Below are positions 8,047 to 14,609 of a stretch of DNA of 42,017 bases, piece by piece. The notes beneath the pieces were generated by a model. It was not told where the DNA came from. It saw only the letters and a list, made by a program, of their open reading frames with translations, and made no database searches. The stretch spans positions 1-42,017 of the forward strand of contig DASRUN010000036.1 in the NCBI GenBank assembly GCA_035655435.1, read 5' to 3'. The first letter of the stretch is position 1. Each line of letters opens with the position of its first letter. A program made the position numbers and the translations under genes. Origin of the DNA: UBA493 sp035655435 (GTDB lineage: Archaea > Iainarchaeota > Iainarchaeia > Iainarchaeales > Iainarchaeaceae).

Positions 8047-8952
8047 ATGAACAAAATTCTTAGTGTTTTTTTGGCTTTGTTTATTCTCTCGGCTTTTGCC
8101 GGGGCAGTTACTATAAGCGCTCCTGCCTCAGTTCCTGAAAATGTTGCCTGGGGTTTTAGTGTTGATTTGCAAGGTTCCTCAGATGTTGTGGTTAAGGTTG
8201 ATGATGCGCTTTTAGTGGAAGTTAAGAGCGACGGAACCGTTACAAGAGGAAAATTCAATAACGGTTTTGTTTCAACTCCGGGAAGCAGCATTGTTTATGT
8301 TTCTCATTTCGGTTTGGGTTCAGGATCACACACAATAACTGCGGATTCCTCCTCCGGAAATGCTTCCGCGGCTGTTAGTGCATTCAAGCCGTTGGACAAT
8401 TCTTTTTCTGACCAACTTTCAACCGAGGTCAATCAAAAAGTTGACGCAAAGTTGGAGAGTGTTGACCAGACATTTAAAAATATTGAGGCCGATAACAAGG
8501 AGTTTTTCAGGCGCATTAATGCAACCGATGAAAAAGTTTCTTCCATTGATTCAACTATCGGTTCGATTTCAAATCGTCTTGATGCAATGGGTGCATTGGA
8601 TGCAAAACTTTCCACTGTTGATGATCGCTTAGAAGTACTTGAAACAATAAGAGAAGAAGAGGAAGCCGCGCGCCTTGCAAGAGAGGAAGAATTGAAAAAT
8701 TCTCCAATTACCGGTTTCGTTACACTTGCCTCTGATTTTGCAATTCCGCTTGCATTGATTGTCATTGTTGTTGTAATAGGTCTTGTGGCTTTCCTTGCAA
8801 AGGACCAGATCCTTGGTTTGGGTTCAAGCATTTACTCGAAACGCGATGAGAACAATCTCCCAATTTCTGATAAGGACATGGATGCAATGGGAAAGGCGCT
8901 TGAGGCAGAGGGCGGAAAATGGTCCTTGAAATCAAAGAAAAACCAGGAATAA
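8047..8952 (+). CDS. Secreted, membrane-anchored coiled-coil protein
   Basis: This 301-residue protein has a signal peptide (MNKILSVFLALFILSAFAGA), then a beta-rich domain of about 100 residues that looks Ig-like, then a coiled coil (about residues 120-220) with heptad-like patterns, then one transmembrane helix (about 230-260) and a cytosolic tail of about 40 charged residues. It would expose a short domain on a helical stalk outside the cell. The TGFVTLA sequence just before the membrane helix is a feature I have often seen near anchors of archaeal surface proteins. I do not recognise a named family. It has its own strong TATA box and no co-transcribed neighbour. Confidence 0.8.
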   Translation: MNKILSVFLALFILSAFAGAVTISAPASVPENVAWGFSVDLQGSSDVVVKVDDALLVEVKSDGTVTRGKFNNGFVSTPGSSIVYVSHFGLGSGSHTITADSSSGNASAAVSAFKPLDNSFSDQLSTEVNQKVDAKLESVDQTFKNIEADNKEFFRRINATDEKVSSIDSTIGSISNRLDAMGALDAKLSTVDDRLEVLETIREEEEAARLAREEELKNSPITGFVTLASDFAIPLALIVIVVVIGLVAFLAKDQILGLGSSIYSKRDENNLPISDKDMDAMGKALEAEGGKWSLKSKKNQE

Positions 8953-9060
8953 ATTTTTTTAATTTTTAAAATTTGAATTTTTTTCGGTTAAATTTTTTCT
9001 TTTATTTTCAATTTTTGTTTTTTTAATTCAGCCTAAATTTTATTGCATTGTGTTTTTTTC

Positions 9061-10767
9061 CTATTTTTTATTTTCAATCGCCGCTTTCACAAATCCATAG
9101 TATGCAGGGTTTGGTCTCATTGGTCTTGAAGTGAATTCCGCATGATATTGTGTTCCTAAAAAGAATGGATGATCTTTCAGTTCCAATATCTGCATTATTT
9201 TCTTGTTTGAATCTGCGGGCGTTCCGGAAAAAACCATGCCTTTTTTCTCCAATTGATCTATGAATTTTGTGTTTACATTAAACCTATGCCTGAATCTCTC
9301 GCGGACAATTTCTTTTCCGTAAAGTTTGTGTGCAAGTGTTCCTTTTTTCACTTTAATATCAAATCCGCCAAGGCGCATTGTTCCTCCAAGTCCCTCAATC
9401 TCTTCCTGTTCAGGGAGGATGCAGATAACATTATTTTGCGGGTCTTTTTTGACCTCTTCCGTTGACGCGTTTTTCATTCCGCACACATTCCGCGCAAATT
9501 CTATTACCGCCATTTGGAAACCATAACAAATTCCCAAAAAAGGCACTTTTTTTTCGCGCAAGTATTTTACGCAATCTATTTTTCCCTCTACTCCCCTTGA
9601 TCCGAAACCCCCTGGAATTATTACTCCGTCAACGCCCTTCATTTCTTCTTCCAATTTTGTTTTTCCGTTTTCTATTTGTGTTGTTTCTATCCATTTGATG
9701 TTCACTTTTGTTTTTAGCGCGTTCCCGCAGTGTTCTAGCGCTTTTACAATGCTGATATAAGTGTCGCTTGTTCCGGTGTATTTTCCGGCGATTCCAATTG
9801 TTATTTCTCCCTTTGTTTTTGGCATGCTGTTATCCGTCCACTCTTTGAGGGATTTACTTCCGTTTGCCTTGAATTCTTTTGCAAGTCCAATTGATTCGAG
9901 AATTGCCTCGTCTATTCCCTGTTCTCTGTAAAAACTTGGCAGTTCGTAAATGTTTCCCACATCATAAGTGTTGAATACTTTGTCCATTGGAACGTTTGCG
10001 TTCATGGAAATTTTTTCCCTTATATTTTCCGTTACCGGGTGCTCGCTTCTGCACACTATTACTTCCGGTTGTAATCCAAGTGTTAAGAGCTGCCTCAAAC
10101 CAAGTTGTGCGGCCTTGCTCTTGAATTCACCCAAATGTTTTGGTTCTATTACATAAGTGAGGTTAACCAAGCACACATTTTCTTTTCCTTCCTCGTAAAT
10201 CATTTGGCGTGCGCTTTCCATTGCAAACAGATTTTCAAAGTCTCCGACAGTTCCCCCGATTTCAACAAGAACAATATCAGCTTTTGATTTTTGTGCGAGG
10301 TTTCTGAGAATTCTCTTCACTTCTCCTGTAACGTGCGGAATGTACTGTACGTCTCTCCCATTGTAATCGCCCCTTCTTTCTTTTTCAATTATTTTTTTAT
10401 AAACCTGTCCGTGTGTTGTGAAATTATCCTTGTTCAAATCAAGGTCGAGGAATCTTTCATAGCTTCCGAGATCCATGTCTGTTTCCGTGCCGTCATCAAG
10501 TACAAATACTTCTCCGTGTCTGAAAGGGGAAAGTGTTCCCGAATCAATGTTCAAATATGCCTCCACTTTTATGGGTGAAACTTTTAACCCGCGATCCTGA
10601 AGTGTTTTTCCGAGTGCGCTTGAGAAAATTCCTTTTCCTATTCCGCTGATAACCGATCCGGTTATTATGACATATTTTGTTTTCCCGATTTTGTATCCTT
10701 CCGGAAATGAAGAGTACTTTTCTTCGCTTGAACTGTCGGTTATTCTTCCCAAAAATTTTTCATCCAT
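9061..10767 (-). CDS. pyrG: CTP synthase
   Basis: CTP synthase aminates UTP to CTP using glutamine and ATP. The synthetase domain has the P-loop-like TGSVISGIGKG and a substrate region ending SPFRHGEVFVLDDGTETDMDLG. The class I glutamine amidotransferase domain has its nucleophile in LGICYGFQM and the catalytic His/Glu pair in YHAEFTSRP. At 568 residues it is slightly longer than usual because about 28 residues precede the TKYVIITG core. KVEAYLNIDSG replaces the more usual KIDPYLNVDPG, so this is a divergent but apparently complete enzyme. I use ATG 10767; a GTG four codons upstream (10779) is possible. A 0.8 kb region with no protein gene, holding a tRNA and repeats, lies upstream. Confidence 0.95.
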   Translation of the reverse strand: MDEKFLGRITDSSSEEKYSSFPEGYKIGKTKYVIITGSVISGIGKGIFSSALGKTLQDRGLKVSPIKVEAYLNIDSGTLSPFRHGEVFVLDDGTETDMDLGSYERFLDLDLNKDNFTTHGQVYKKIIEKERRGDYNGRDVQYIPHVTGEVKRILRNLAQKSKADIVLVEIGGTVGDFENLFAMESARQMIYEEGKENVCLVNLTYVIEPKHLGEFKSKAAQLGLRQLLTLGLQPEVIVCRSEHPVTENIREKISMNANVPMDKVFNTYDVGNIYELPSFYREQGIDEAILESIGLAKEFKANGSKSLKEWTDNSMPKTKGEITIGIAGKYTGTSDTYISIVKALEHCGNALKTKVNIKWIETTQIENGKTKLEEEMKGVDGVIIPGGFGSRGVEGKIDCVKYLREKKVPFLGICYGFQMAVIEFARNVCGMKNASTEEVKKDPQNNVICILPEQEEIEGLGGTMRLGGFDIKVKKGTLAHKLYGKEIVRERFRHRFNVNTKFIDQLEKKGMVFSGTPADSNKKIMQILELKDHPFFLGTQYHAEFTSRPMRPNPAYYGFVKAAIENKK

Positions 10768-11019
10768 ATTTATCCCCACACTAAATTTTTTTTATTTTTT
10801 TGAAAATTTTTGAATTTTAAACTCCGGATTTTTCCGAAATTTTTTAAAAACAGATTAATGTTAGGTTCCAAGAAGTATTTAAACATTTTCACAAAATTTT
10901 TTAAAAATTTTTTTTCGCGAAAAAAATCGCGCTTAAGATGTTTACAAAAGAATCAGAAATTTTATTTTCCGGTACTAAAAATATGCCCTCTTTCTGTTTT
11001 TAATAATTTGGATTGTGCT

Positions 11020-11201
11020 GCCGAAGGCGTAGAAAATGTAAAAGTGCGCTCGAAGACGCACACCTTTCTCGGCGAGGTTTCGCCGAATGGGAGGGAGAGG
11101 ATTCACACCTCAGAAAAACTGCGTTTTTCCGAGACCTTTTCCTTGCTGTGTGTAGCCCCCTGCGTAGCAGGGTGCGTCGTACCCAACAGCCGAAACTGTT
11201 G
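11020..11201. repeat. Array of five or six short hairpins downstream of the tRNA-Pro gene
   Basis: The 436 bases between pyrG and the tRNA contain no convincing protein gene, but the right half is packed with perfect or near-perfect inverted repeats: 11020-11028 (3-bp stem), 11044-11061 (5 bp), 11069-11086 (TCGGCGA/TCGCCGA, 7 bp, 4-base loop), 11109-11133 (GAAAAAC/GTTTTTC plus CTC/GAG), 11158-11172 (CCCTGC/GCAGGG, 3-base loop) and 11184-11201 (CAACAG/CTGTTG, loop CCGAAA). Several loops contain GAA or TTC. The left half (10768-11019) is AT-rich, and I see only T- and A-runs in it. The hairpins resemble the palindromic units found at 22104-22188 and 25573-25617. Confidence 0.7.
11085..11103 (-). 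repeat. Near-copy of the tRNA-Pro 3' end
   Basis: The plus strand reads GAATGGGAGGGAGAGGATT here, and GAATGGGAGAGAGAGGATT at 11201-11219, which is the acceptor and T-arm 3' side of the tRNA-Pro gene: 18 of 19 bases match, 116 bases apart. Beyond 11103 the similarity decays, and the T-loop equivalent lacks the conserved TTC, so this is not a second functional tRNA. Both copies are immediately preceded on the plus strand by a short hairpin. It may be an attachment-site duplication, a tRNA-derived repeat or a pseudogene fragment. Confidence 0.6.
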
Positions 11202-11203
11202 AA

Positions 11204-11399
11204 TGGGAGAGAGAGGATTTGAACCCCTGCCGCAGCGTTGTTCGGACACATTGCTTCTTTCTTTTTGGTTGAGCTTTTTCCTTTCTTTTAAGAAAGAAAC
11301 CTTGTAGAATCTAAGATTCTACGAGGCCTCGCAAAATCAAATGATTTTGCAAGGAAGGTCACCCGAACGCTGAATCCTACCAGGCTAGACTACCCCCCC
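11204..11399 (-). tRNA. tRNA-Pro (anticodon CGG) with a 123-base intron
   Basis: The 5' exon (11399 down to 11362) gives acceptor GGGGGGG, T8-A9, D-stem GTCT/GGAT with loop AGCCTGGTA, and anticodon stem CAGCG followed by TTCGGG. The 3' exon (11238 down to 11204) begins with A38, then CGCTG completing the anticodon stem, a 4-base variable loop, T-stem AGGGG/CCTCT with loop TTCAAAT, acceptor CTCTCCC and discriminator A. The acceptor has seven pairs including two G-U. The intron (11361-11239) sits at the canonical 37/38 position. A bulge-helix-bulge can be drawn: central TTCG pairs with intron CGAA, with bulges GGT and CAA. CCA is not encoded. A TATA-like CTTAAAAATA lies at 11453-11444. Confidence 0.88.
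11301..11354. repeat. Double-hairpin repeat inside the tRNA-Pro intron
   Basis: Two adjacent inverted repeats occupy the middle of the intron: TAGAATCT/AGATTCTA and GCAAAATCA/TGATTTTGC. The outer frame is CTTG...CGAGGCCTCG...CAAGG, in which the central GAGGCCTC is itself palindromic. The same frame with different hairpin arms occurs at 22140-22188. A third hairpin, CTTTCTT/AAGAAAG, lies in the same intron at about 11281-11296. The intron is therefore largely self-complementary, and an element probably inserted into it. Confidence 0.75.
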
Positions 11400-11400
11400 G

Positions 11401-11430
11401 GTTTGATATCATTACGTTTGACATCATTAC
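11401..11430. repeat. Two tandem 15-bp repeats before the tRNA-Pro gene
   Basis: GTTTGATATCATTAC (11401-11415) is followed directly by GTTTGACATCATTAC (11416-11430), differing at one base, with a degenerate third partial unit (TATTGATAG) after it. The array sits between the tRNA 5' end and the TATA-like motif at 11444-11453, in the tRNA promoter/leader. Confidence 0.7.
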
Positions 11431-11513
11431 TATTGATAGTGGGTATTTTTAAGAATTAAGAAGCCCGACAAGCTGTGTGGGTCGAGAATTCATTCGGCTT
11501 GGCAAAACAAATG

Positions 11514-11522
11514 TTTAAATAG
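11514..11522 (+). promoter_or_regulatory. TATA box for the 414-residue membrane protein gene
   Basis: TTTAAATAG lies about 37 bases upstream of the ATG at 11555, giving a predicted leader of about 10 bases. Between the tRNA promoter and this box (11454-11513) I see only a weak inverted repeat, AAGCC/GGCTT. Confidence 0.55.
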
Positions 11523-11554
11523 CTCCGAGCGTTTCTTTTATTTGGGTTTTTTGC

Positions 11555-12799
11555 ATGGGCGATATTTGGAACGGTATTAAGCTTGGTTTTTCTCCGCTCT
11601 CAATTCTCACGGTTTTTATTTCTCTTGCGATAAGCGGTGTGGCTTTTTTAATTTCAGTTGTTGTTTTTAGTCTTTTTGCTTTTTTGGGTTTGCCTGGTCT
11701 GATTATCGGCGGTTTGATTGCTGCTGTATTGCTCTTGGTTGCACTTCCGTTTGCTAGCGGTCTTGTGTCTATTGCAAGTGTTCAGAACATGAACAACGGG
11801 AAAATTGATCTTGGTAATGTTTTTTCGGCTTCAATTTCCCGCCTTGGAAAAATGATTGTAGGAAACCTAATTGTTTTAATTGTTATTTTGGCTGTTTTGT
11901 TTGTTTTCGGAATTGTGGGTGCGATTGTAGGTTTTGTGGTGGGAGGTTCTGTGGCTTCAGGCATAGCAAACACAGCTGCTTCCGGATACGGTGCGAATCC
12001 TTTTGCTTTCACCGGTCTTCTTGGAGGCCTTGGTGGATTGTTTTTTTCTCTTATCTTCGCGTATATCGGTTTTTACATTCTCCTGCTCGCATTTTTTCCT
12101 TTTTTTATAAGCTATCCATATTTCCTTGCAAATGAAACCGGGGGTGCAGTAGATGCACTGAAAAAAGCAAGAAGTTTTTCAATGAACATGTGGCCCAAGT
12201 CTTTTGGTTTGATAGTTGGAACAATTTACGGCGGACTTCTGCTTCTCATTCCGCTAATAATTCTTGCGTTTATTTTCATCGCTGTTTTTGCGCCTCTAGG
12301 GTGGCTTTTAATGGGGCTCTTTTATTTGATTTATTTGTCAATTATTCCGTATGCCGGTGCCAGAATTTATCTTGATTCAAAACAAATGGCTAATGAAAGC
12401 GTTGAAATGAAAGAAACTCAGCGCCCTGTTTCACAGGAAACGAAAACCTCTTTTGCTGACAGGCGTGAGGAAAGAAGTTTTTCAATGAAAACAGATGCGT
12501 TCAAAAATTCCTCTGCTTCAGATTCCTCAAAAATTTCTTCCGTTGCAGTGAGCGTGGAAGCGAGGAAAAAAAATGTTCTTGATGAATTAAAAAAGGCTAC
12601 CCAGGAAAAACAGTTGGCTACAGGCACCAAAGCACCTTCGGGTTCTTTGAGCGGAGGAGAGCAGGCTAATGTTGAAAAGCTTGTCAATCTTCTCAAGGGA
12701 GAAAATTCTTATTCCAGCGACGAACTCATTCTTGTTATGCATGAGAAAGGGTATTCTGATGCGGTTGCTAATGAAGTTCTGAAAAGAATTGGAAAATAA
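11555..12799 (+). CDS. Multi-pass membrane protein with cytosolic C-terminal domain
   Basis: A 414-residue protein with about six transmembrane segments in residues 1-275, rich in Gly, Ile, Leu and Val. The pattern of paired long helices with a conserved-looking ANETGGAVDALKKARSFSMNMW stretch between the fourth and fifth segments resembles the DUF4013 / glycerophosphodiesterase-type membrane domains, but I cannot confirm a family. Residues 280-360 are charged and low in hydrophobicity, probably a flexible linker. The last about 50 residues (VEKLVNLLKGENSYSSDELILVMHEKGYSD and on) look like a small helical domain. It is a single gene with its own TATA box. Function unknown. Confidence 0.8.
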   Translation: MGDIWNGIKLGFSPLSILTVFISLAISGVAFLISVVVFSLFAFLGLPGLIIGGLIAAVLLLVALPFASGLVSIASVQNMNNGKIDLGNVFSASISRLGKMIVGNLIVLIVILAVLFVFGIVGAIVGFVVGGSVASGIANTAASGYGANPFAFTGLLGGLGGLFFSLIFAYIGFYILLLAFFPFFISYPYFLANETGGAVDALKKARSFSMNMWPKSFGLIVGTIYGGLLLLIPLIILAFIFIAVFAPLGWLLMGLFYLIYLSIIPYAGARIYLDSKQMANESVEMKETQRPVSQETKTSFADRREERSFSMKTDAFKNSSASDSSKISSVAVSVEARKKNVLDELKKATQEKQLATGTKAPSGSLSGGEQANVEKLVNLLKGENSYSSDELILVMHEKGYSDAVANEVLKRIGK

Positions 12800-12847
12800 A
12801 ACTTTTTTTTATTTGCTAACAATTGAATTAATAAAAATTAGAAAAAA

Positions 12848-12870
12848 AGCAGCAATTATAAGTTGCTGCA
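12848..12870 (-). terminator. Hairpin plus T-run, terminator-like
   Basis: On the minus strand GCAGCAA and TTGCTGC form a 7-bp stem around a 7-base loop, followed immediately by seven T residues (12847-12841). The hairpin overlaps the last codons and the TAA stop of the 35-residue gene. It has the layout of an intrinsic terminator. Archaeal termination mainly needs the T-run; the stem may instead protect the mRNA 3' end. Confidence 0.65.
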
Positions 12871-12963
12871 TTGTTCTTTGTGTTTTCCCTTGAATACTTC
12901 GTGTATTTTAGGGGTTTCTCTTACTTCGAATACCTCGTGGCATTCTTTGCAATACTCAAACAT
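12856..12963 (-). CDS. Small Cys/His-containing protein of 35 residues
   Basis: The frame begins MFEYCKECHEVFEVRE and ends HKEQCSNL, then TAA. A CxxC pair near the N-terminus (C5, C8), followed by H9, H21, H28 and C32, suggests a tiny zinc-binding ribbon. A near-perfect GGAGGTGA Shine-Dalgarno lies 6 bases before the ATG, among the best ribosome sites in the window, which strongly favours real translation. A terminator-like hairpin overlaps the stop. The upstream leader (12964-13100) has a nested inverted repeat, CGGTC/GACCG enclosing TCTTC/GAAGA, near 13010-13033. I do not recognise the family. CKECH matches the c-heme motif, but no signal peptide is present. Confidence 0.7.
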   Translation of the reverse strand: MFEYCKECHEVFEVRETPKIHEVFKGKHKEQCSNL

Positions 12964-13145
12964 CGAGTATCACCTCCTTTATTTTTTTAAATTTTTTTTG
13001 CATTTTTGCGGTCACTCTTCTTGTGAAGACCGGAGAAATCGAATGTTACTGTTTTACTGTAATTTCGTGTTTTTCTGCTTAGTAATATTGCTCATTTCCC
13101 CATATTTTAAGTTTTTGGTGTTTAAAAAGCATGATTTTGTGAGTT

Positions 13146-14327
13146 TTAATCATAAATCGTCTGAGTAGGATACACGTCATAAGCGCGATACACTTCATTC
13201 GCGAAAAGCATTTGATAAGCAATCAATGCAATCATTCCTAATATAATCAAGAATATTATTGTAAGGAAAAATGTTACCGCTCCTTGTAAAATGCCTTTTT
13301 TTGAGGAAACATAAAGTGCGGGAAAGAACAGCAACCCAAGTGATATTGCTCCTGCTAGAAGCATTACAAGAAGCCCTATTCCTGAGAGGTTGTAGGATAT
13401 TCCGTTTATTATATTTGCAAGAACAAAGCCCCCTATTATTGTGACTATTATTCCTATTGCAGATCCGAATGCTATTGCCCCCGATTTTATGAAATCGTTT
13501 TCCTTTCCGCTGTTTATTTTTAGTTCCTTTGCGCCTTTTTTCAACGCAAATACAATTCCCGCAATTATCAATCCAATTCCTATTAACCAGAACACTCCAT
13601 CAAAGAGATAGAGCATTGCATAATTTTCCCCAAAATTTCCTTTCACGTGGAAGCTTTCAAGGGGATCTAAATTTGATGCATTTTTAACAAGGCCTTGCGC
13701 GTTCCTGATTCCGTAATAATAATCATTATAATATGGGGATGAGATTCCGTCTGCCTTTATCTCGGAAAGCGCGGTTTCACTTACAATTCCAAATCCCGGC
13801 CTGTAATCGACTTTTGCTTCTCCTCCTTTGAGAAATAATCCTTCCTGAACATTAACCGCAACTCTAATATTTTCTATTAAAATTGCATCTTTATCAATGA
13901 TTGTTTTGAAATCAAATTCAAAATTTCCAAACAAATCCTGTTTTGCATAATGCGGAATTTTGTAAAAAAGAACCAGTGTTCCTTGTCCCATTGTTTTTAT
14001 CGGGTATTCAAGGTCAATGTTAAGTACGGTTGCTTCTGAGGTTATTATTTTATCATAATCCAATGTTGCTCTTCCGGGGTTTTCCTGAACAACCTGATAA
14101 ACAACTATTTCTCCGGGTATTTCAAAATTAATATTTCTTATTTCGCTTTCGGTTGTATTTTCAATTACAATCTGGCTTCTTACTATTGCATCCCCTTCTC
14201 CATCAAAGGAAACCGCGTAGAAATGATTTTTGTGAATGTAACCATCGCTTTGTACTGCTGCAGCCATTTGCATTTGTGCTAATGTTAAAAGCAGCACCAT
14301 TGTTATGAAAACAAAAAACTTTTTCAT
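13146..14327 (-). CDS. Secreted/membrane protein with four C-terminal helices
   Basis: The 393-residue protein starts with a signal peptide (MKKFFVFITMVLLLTLAQMQMAAA), followed by an extracellular beta-rich region of about 220 residues and then four transmembrane segments (about residues 240-262, 280-310, 312-340 and 347-372). The extracellular part contains potential N-glycosylation sequons (for example ENTTES and KNASNL). The architecture of signal peptide, beta domain and C-terminal membrane helices is reminiscent of DUF2207-type proteins, but I see no decisive motif. A TATA box (TTTATAAAT) about 25 bases upstream of the ATG predicts a leaderless transcript. Confidence 0.8.
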   Translation of the reverse strand: MKKFFVFITMVLLLTLAQMQMAAAVQSDGYIHKNHFYAVSFDGEGDAIVRSQIVIENTTESEIRNINFEIPGEIVVYQVVQENPGRATLDYDKIITSEATVLNIDLEYPIKTMGQGTLVLFYKIPHYAKQDLFGNFEFDFKTIIDKDAILIENIRVAVNVQEGLFLKGGEAKVDYRPGFGIVSETALSEIKADGISSPYYNDYYYGIRNAQGLVKNASNLDPLESFHVKGNFGENYAMLYLFDGVFWLIGIGLIIAGIVFALKKGAKELKINSGKENDFIKSGAIAFGSAIGIIVTIIGGFVLANIINGISYNLSGIGLLVMLLAGAISLGLLFFPALYVSSKKGILQGAVTFFLTIIFLIILGMIALIAYQMLFANEVYRAYDVYPTQTIYD

Positions 14328-14347
14328 GAAACAATTTAGATTCAGGA

Positions 14348-14356
14348 TTTATAAAT
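14348..14356. promoter_or_regulatory. Palindromic TATA box, possibly used in both directions
   Basis: TTTATAAAT lies 25 bases upstream of the minus-strand ATG at 14327. Because TTTATAAA is self-complementary it could also drive plus-strand transcription toward the hairpin RNA candidate at 14407-14483. The inverted repeat AAATTG-TTAG-CAATTT (14365-14380) lies 8 bases away, next to where a BRE would be, and looks like an operator. Confidence 0.55.
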
Positions 14357-14406
14357 GGGGTTTGAAATTGTTAGCAATTTGACTAAGAGAATCAGTTATT
14401 GAGGCG

Positions 14407-14483
14407 GTTCGGGATCACAGTTTTTTTTCCTTCTTAGCAGGAGTTCTCTACGCCGAGTGAGCCTGATCCCGAACACCTTTTTT
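14407..14483 (+). ncRNA. Candidate structured small RNA closed by an 11-bp stem
   Basis: GTTCGGGATCA (14407-14417) and TGATCCCGAAC (14464-14474) form a perfect 11-bp stem enclosing 46 bases that include a T8 run and the small hairpin TCCT/AGGA. ACC and six T residues follow on the plus strand (14478-14483), like a transcript end. The element lies in a 282-base gap with no protein gene, GC-rich compared with its surroundings. A palindromic TATA box lies about 52 bases upstream. ACA directly after the stem invites comparison with H/ACA guide RNAs, but I cannot show a K-turn. It could also be a terminator or a leader on the other strand. Confidence 0.45.
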
Positions 14484-14609
14484 AGTTGGATTTTAGGAAT
14501 TTAGTTTGGACTATTATTCCCAATATCACCTCGTCCTCTATTGGTGTCGTTCTAATATAAATTAGTTTCCAGAACTTGCAACGGTTGCAAAGTTATTCGA
14601 GTGAAATAA

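Noticed and set aside
11085..11103. Second tRNA gene or a split tRNA 3' half
   Set aside because: The T-loop equivalent lacks the conserved TTC, and no matching 5' half with a complementary acceptor is visible nearby.
11020..11370. CRISPR array
   Set aside because: The repeats differ in sequence and spacing, contain no unique spacers of equal length, and no cas gene is present.
12856..12963. Small c-type cytochrome, from the CKECH motif
   Set aside because: No signal peptide or membrane helix, and the protein is only 35 residues; zinc binding is more plausible.
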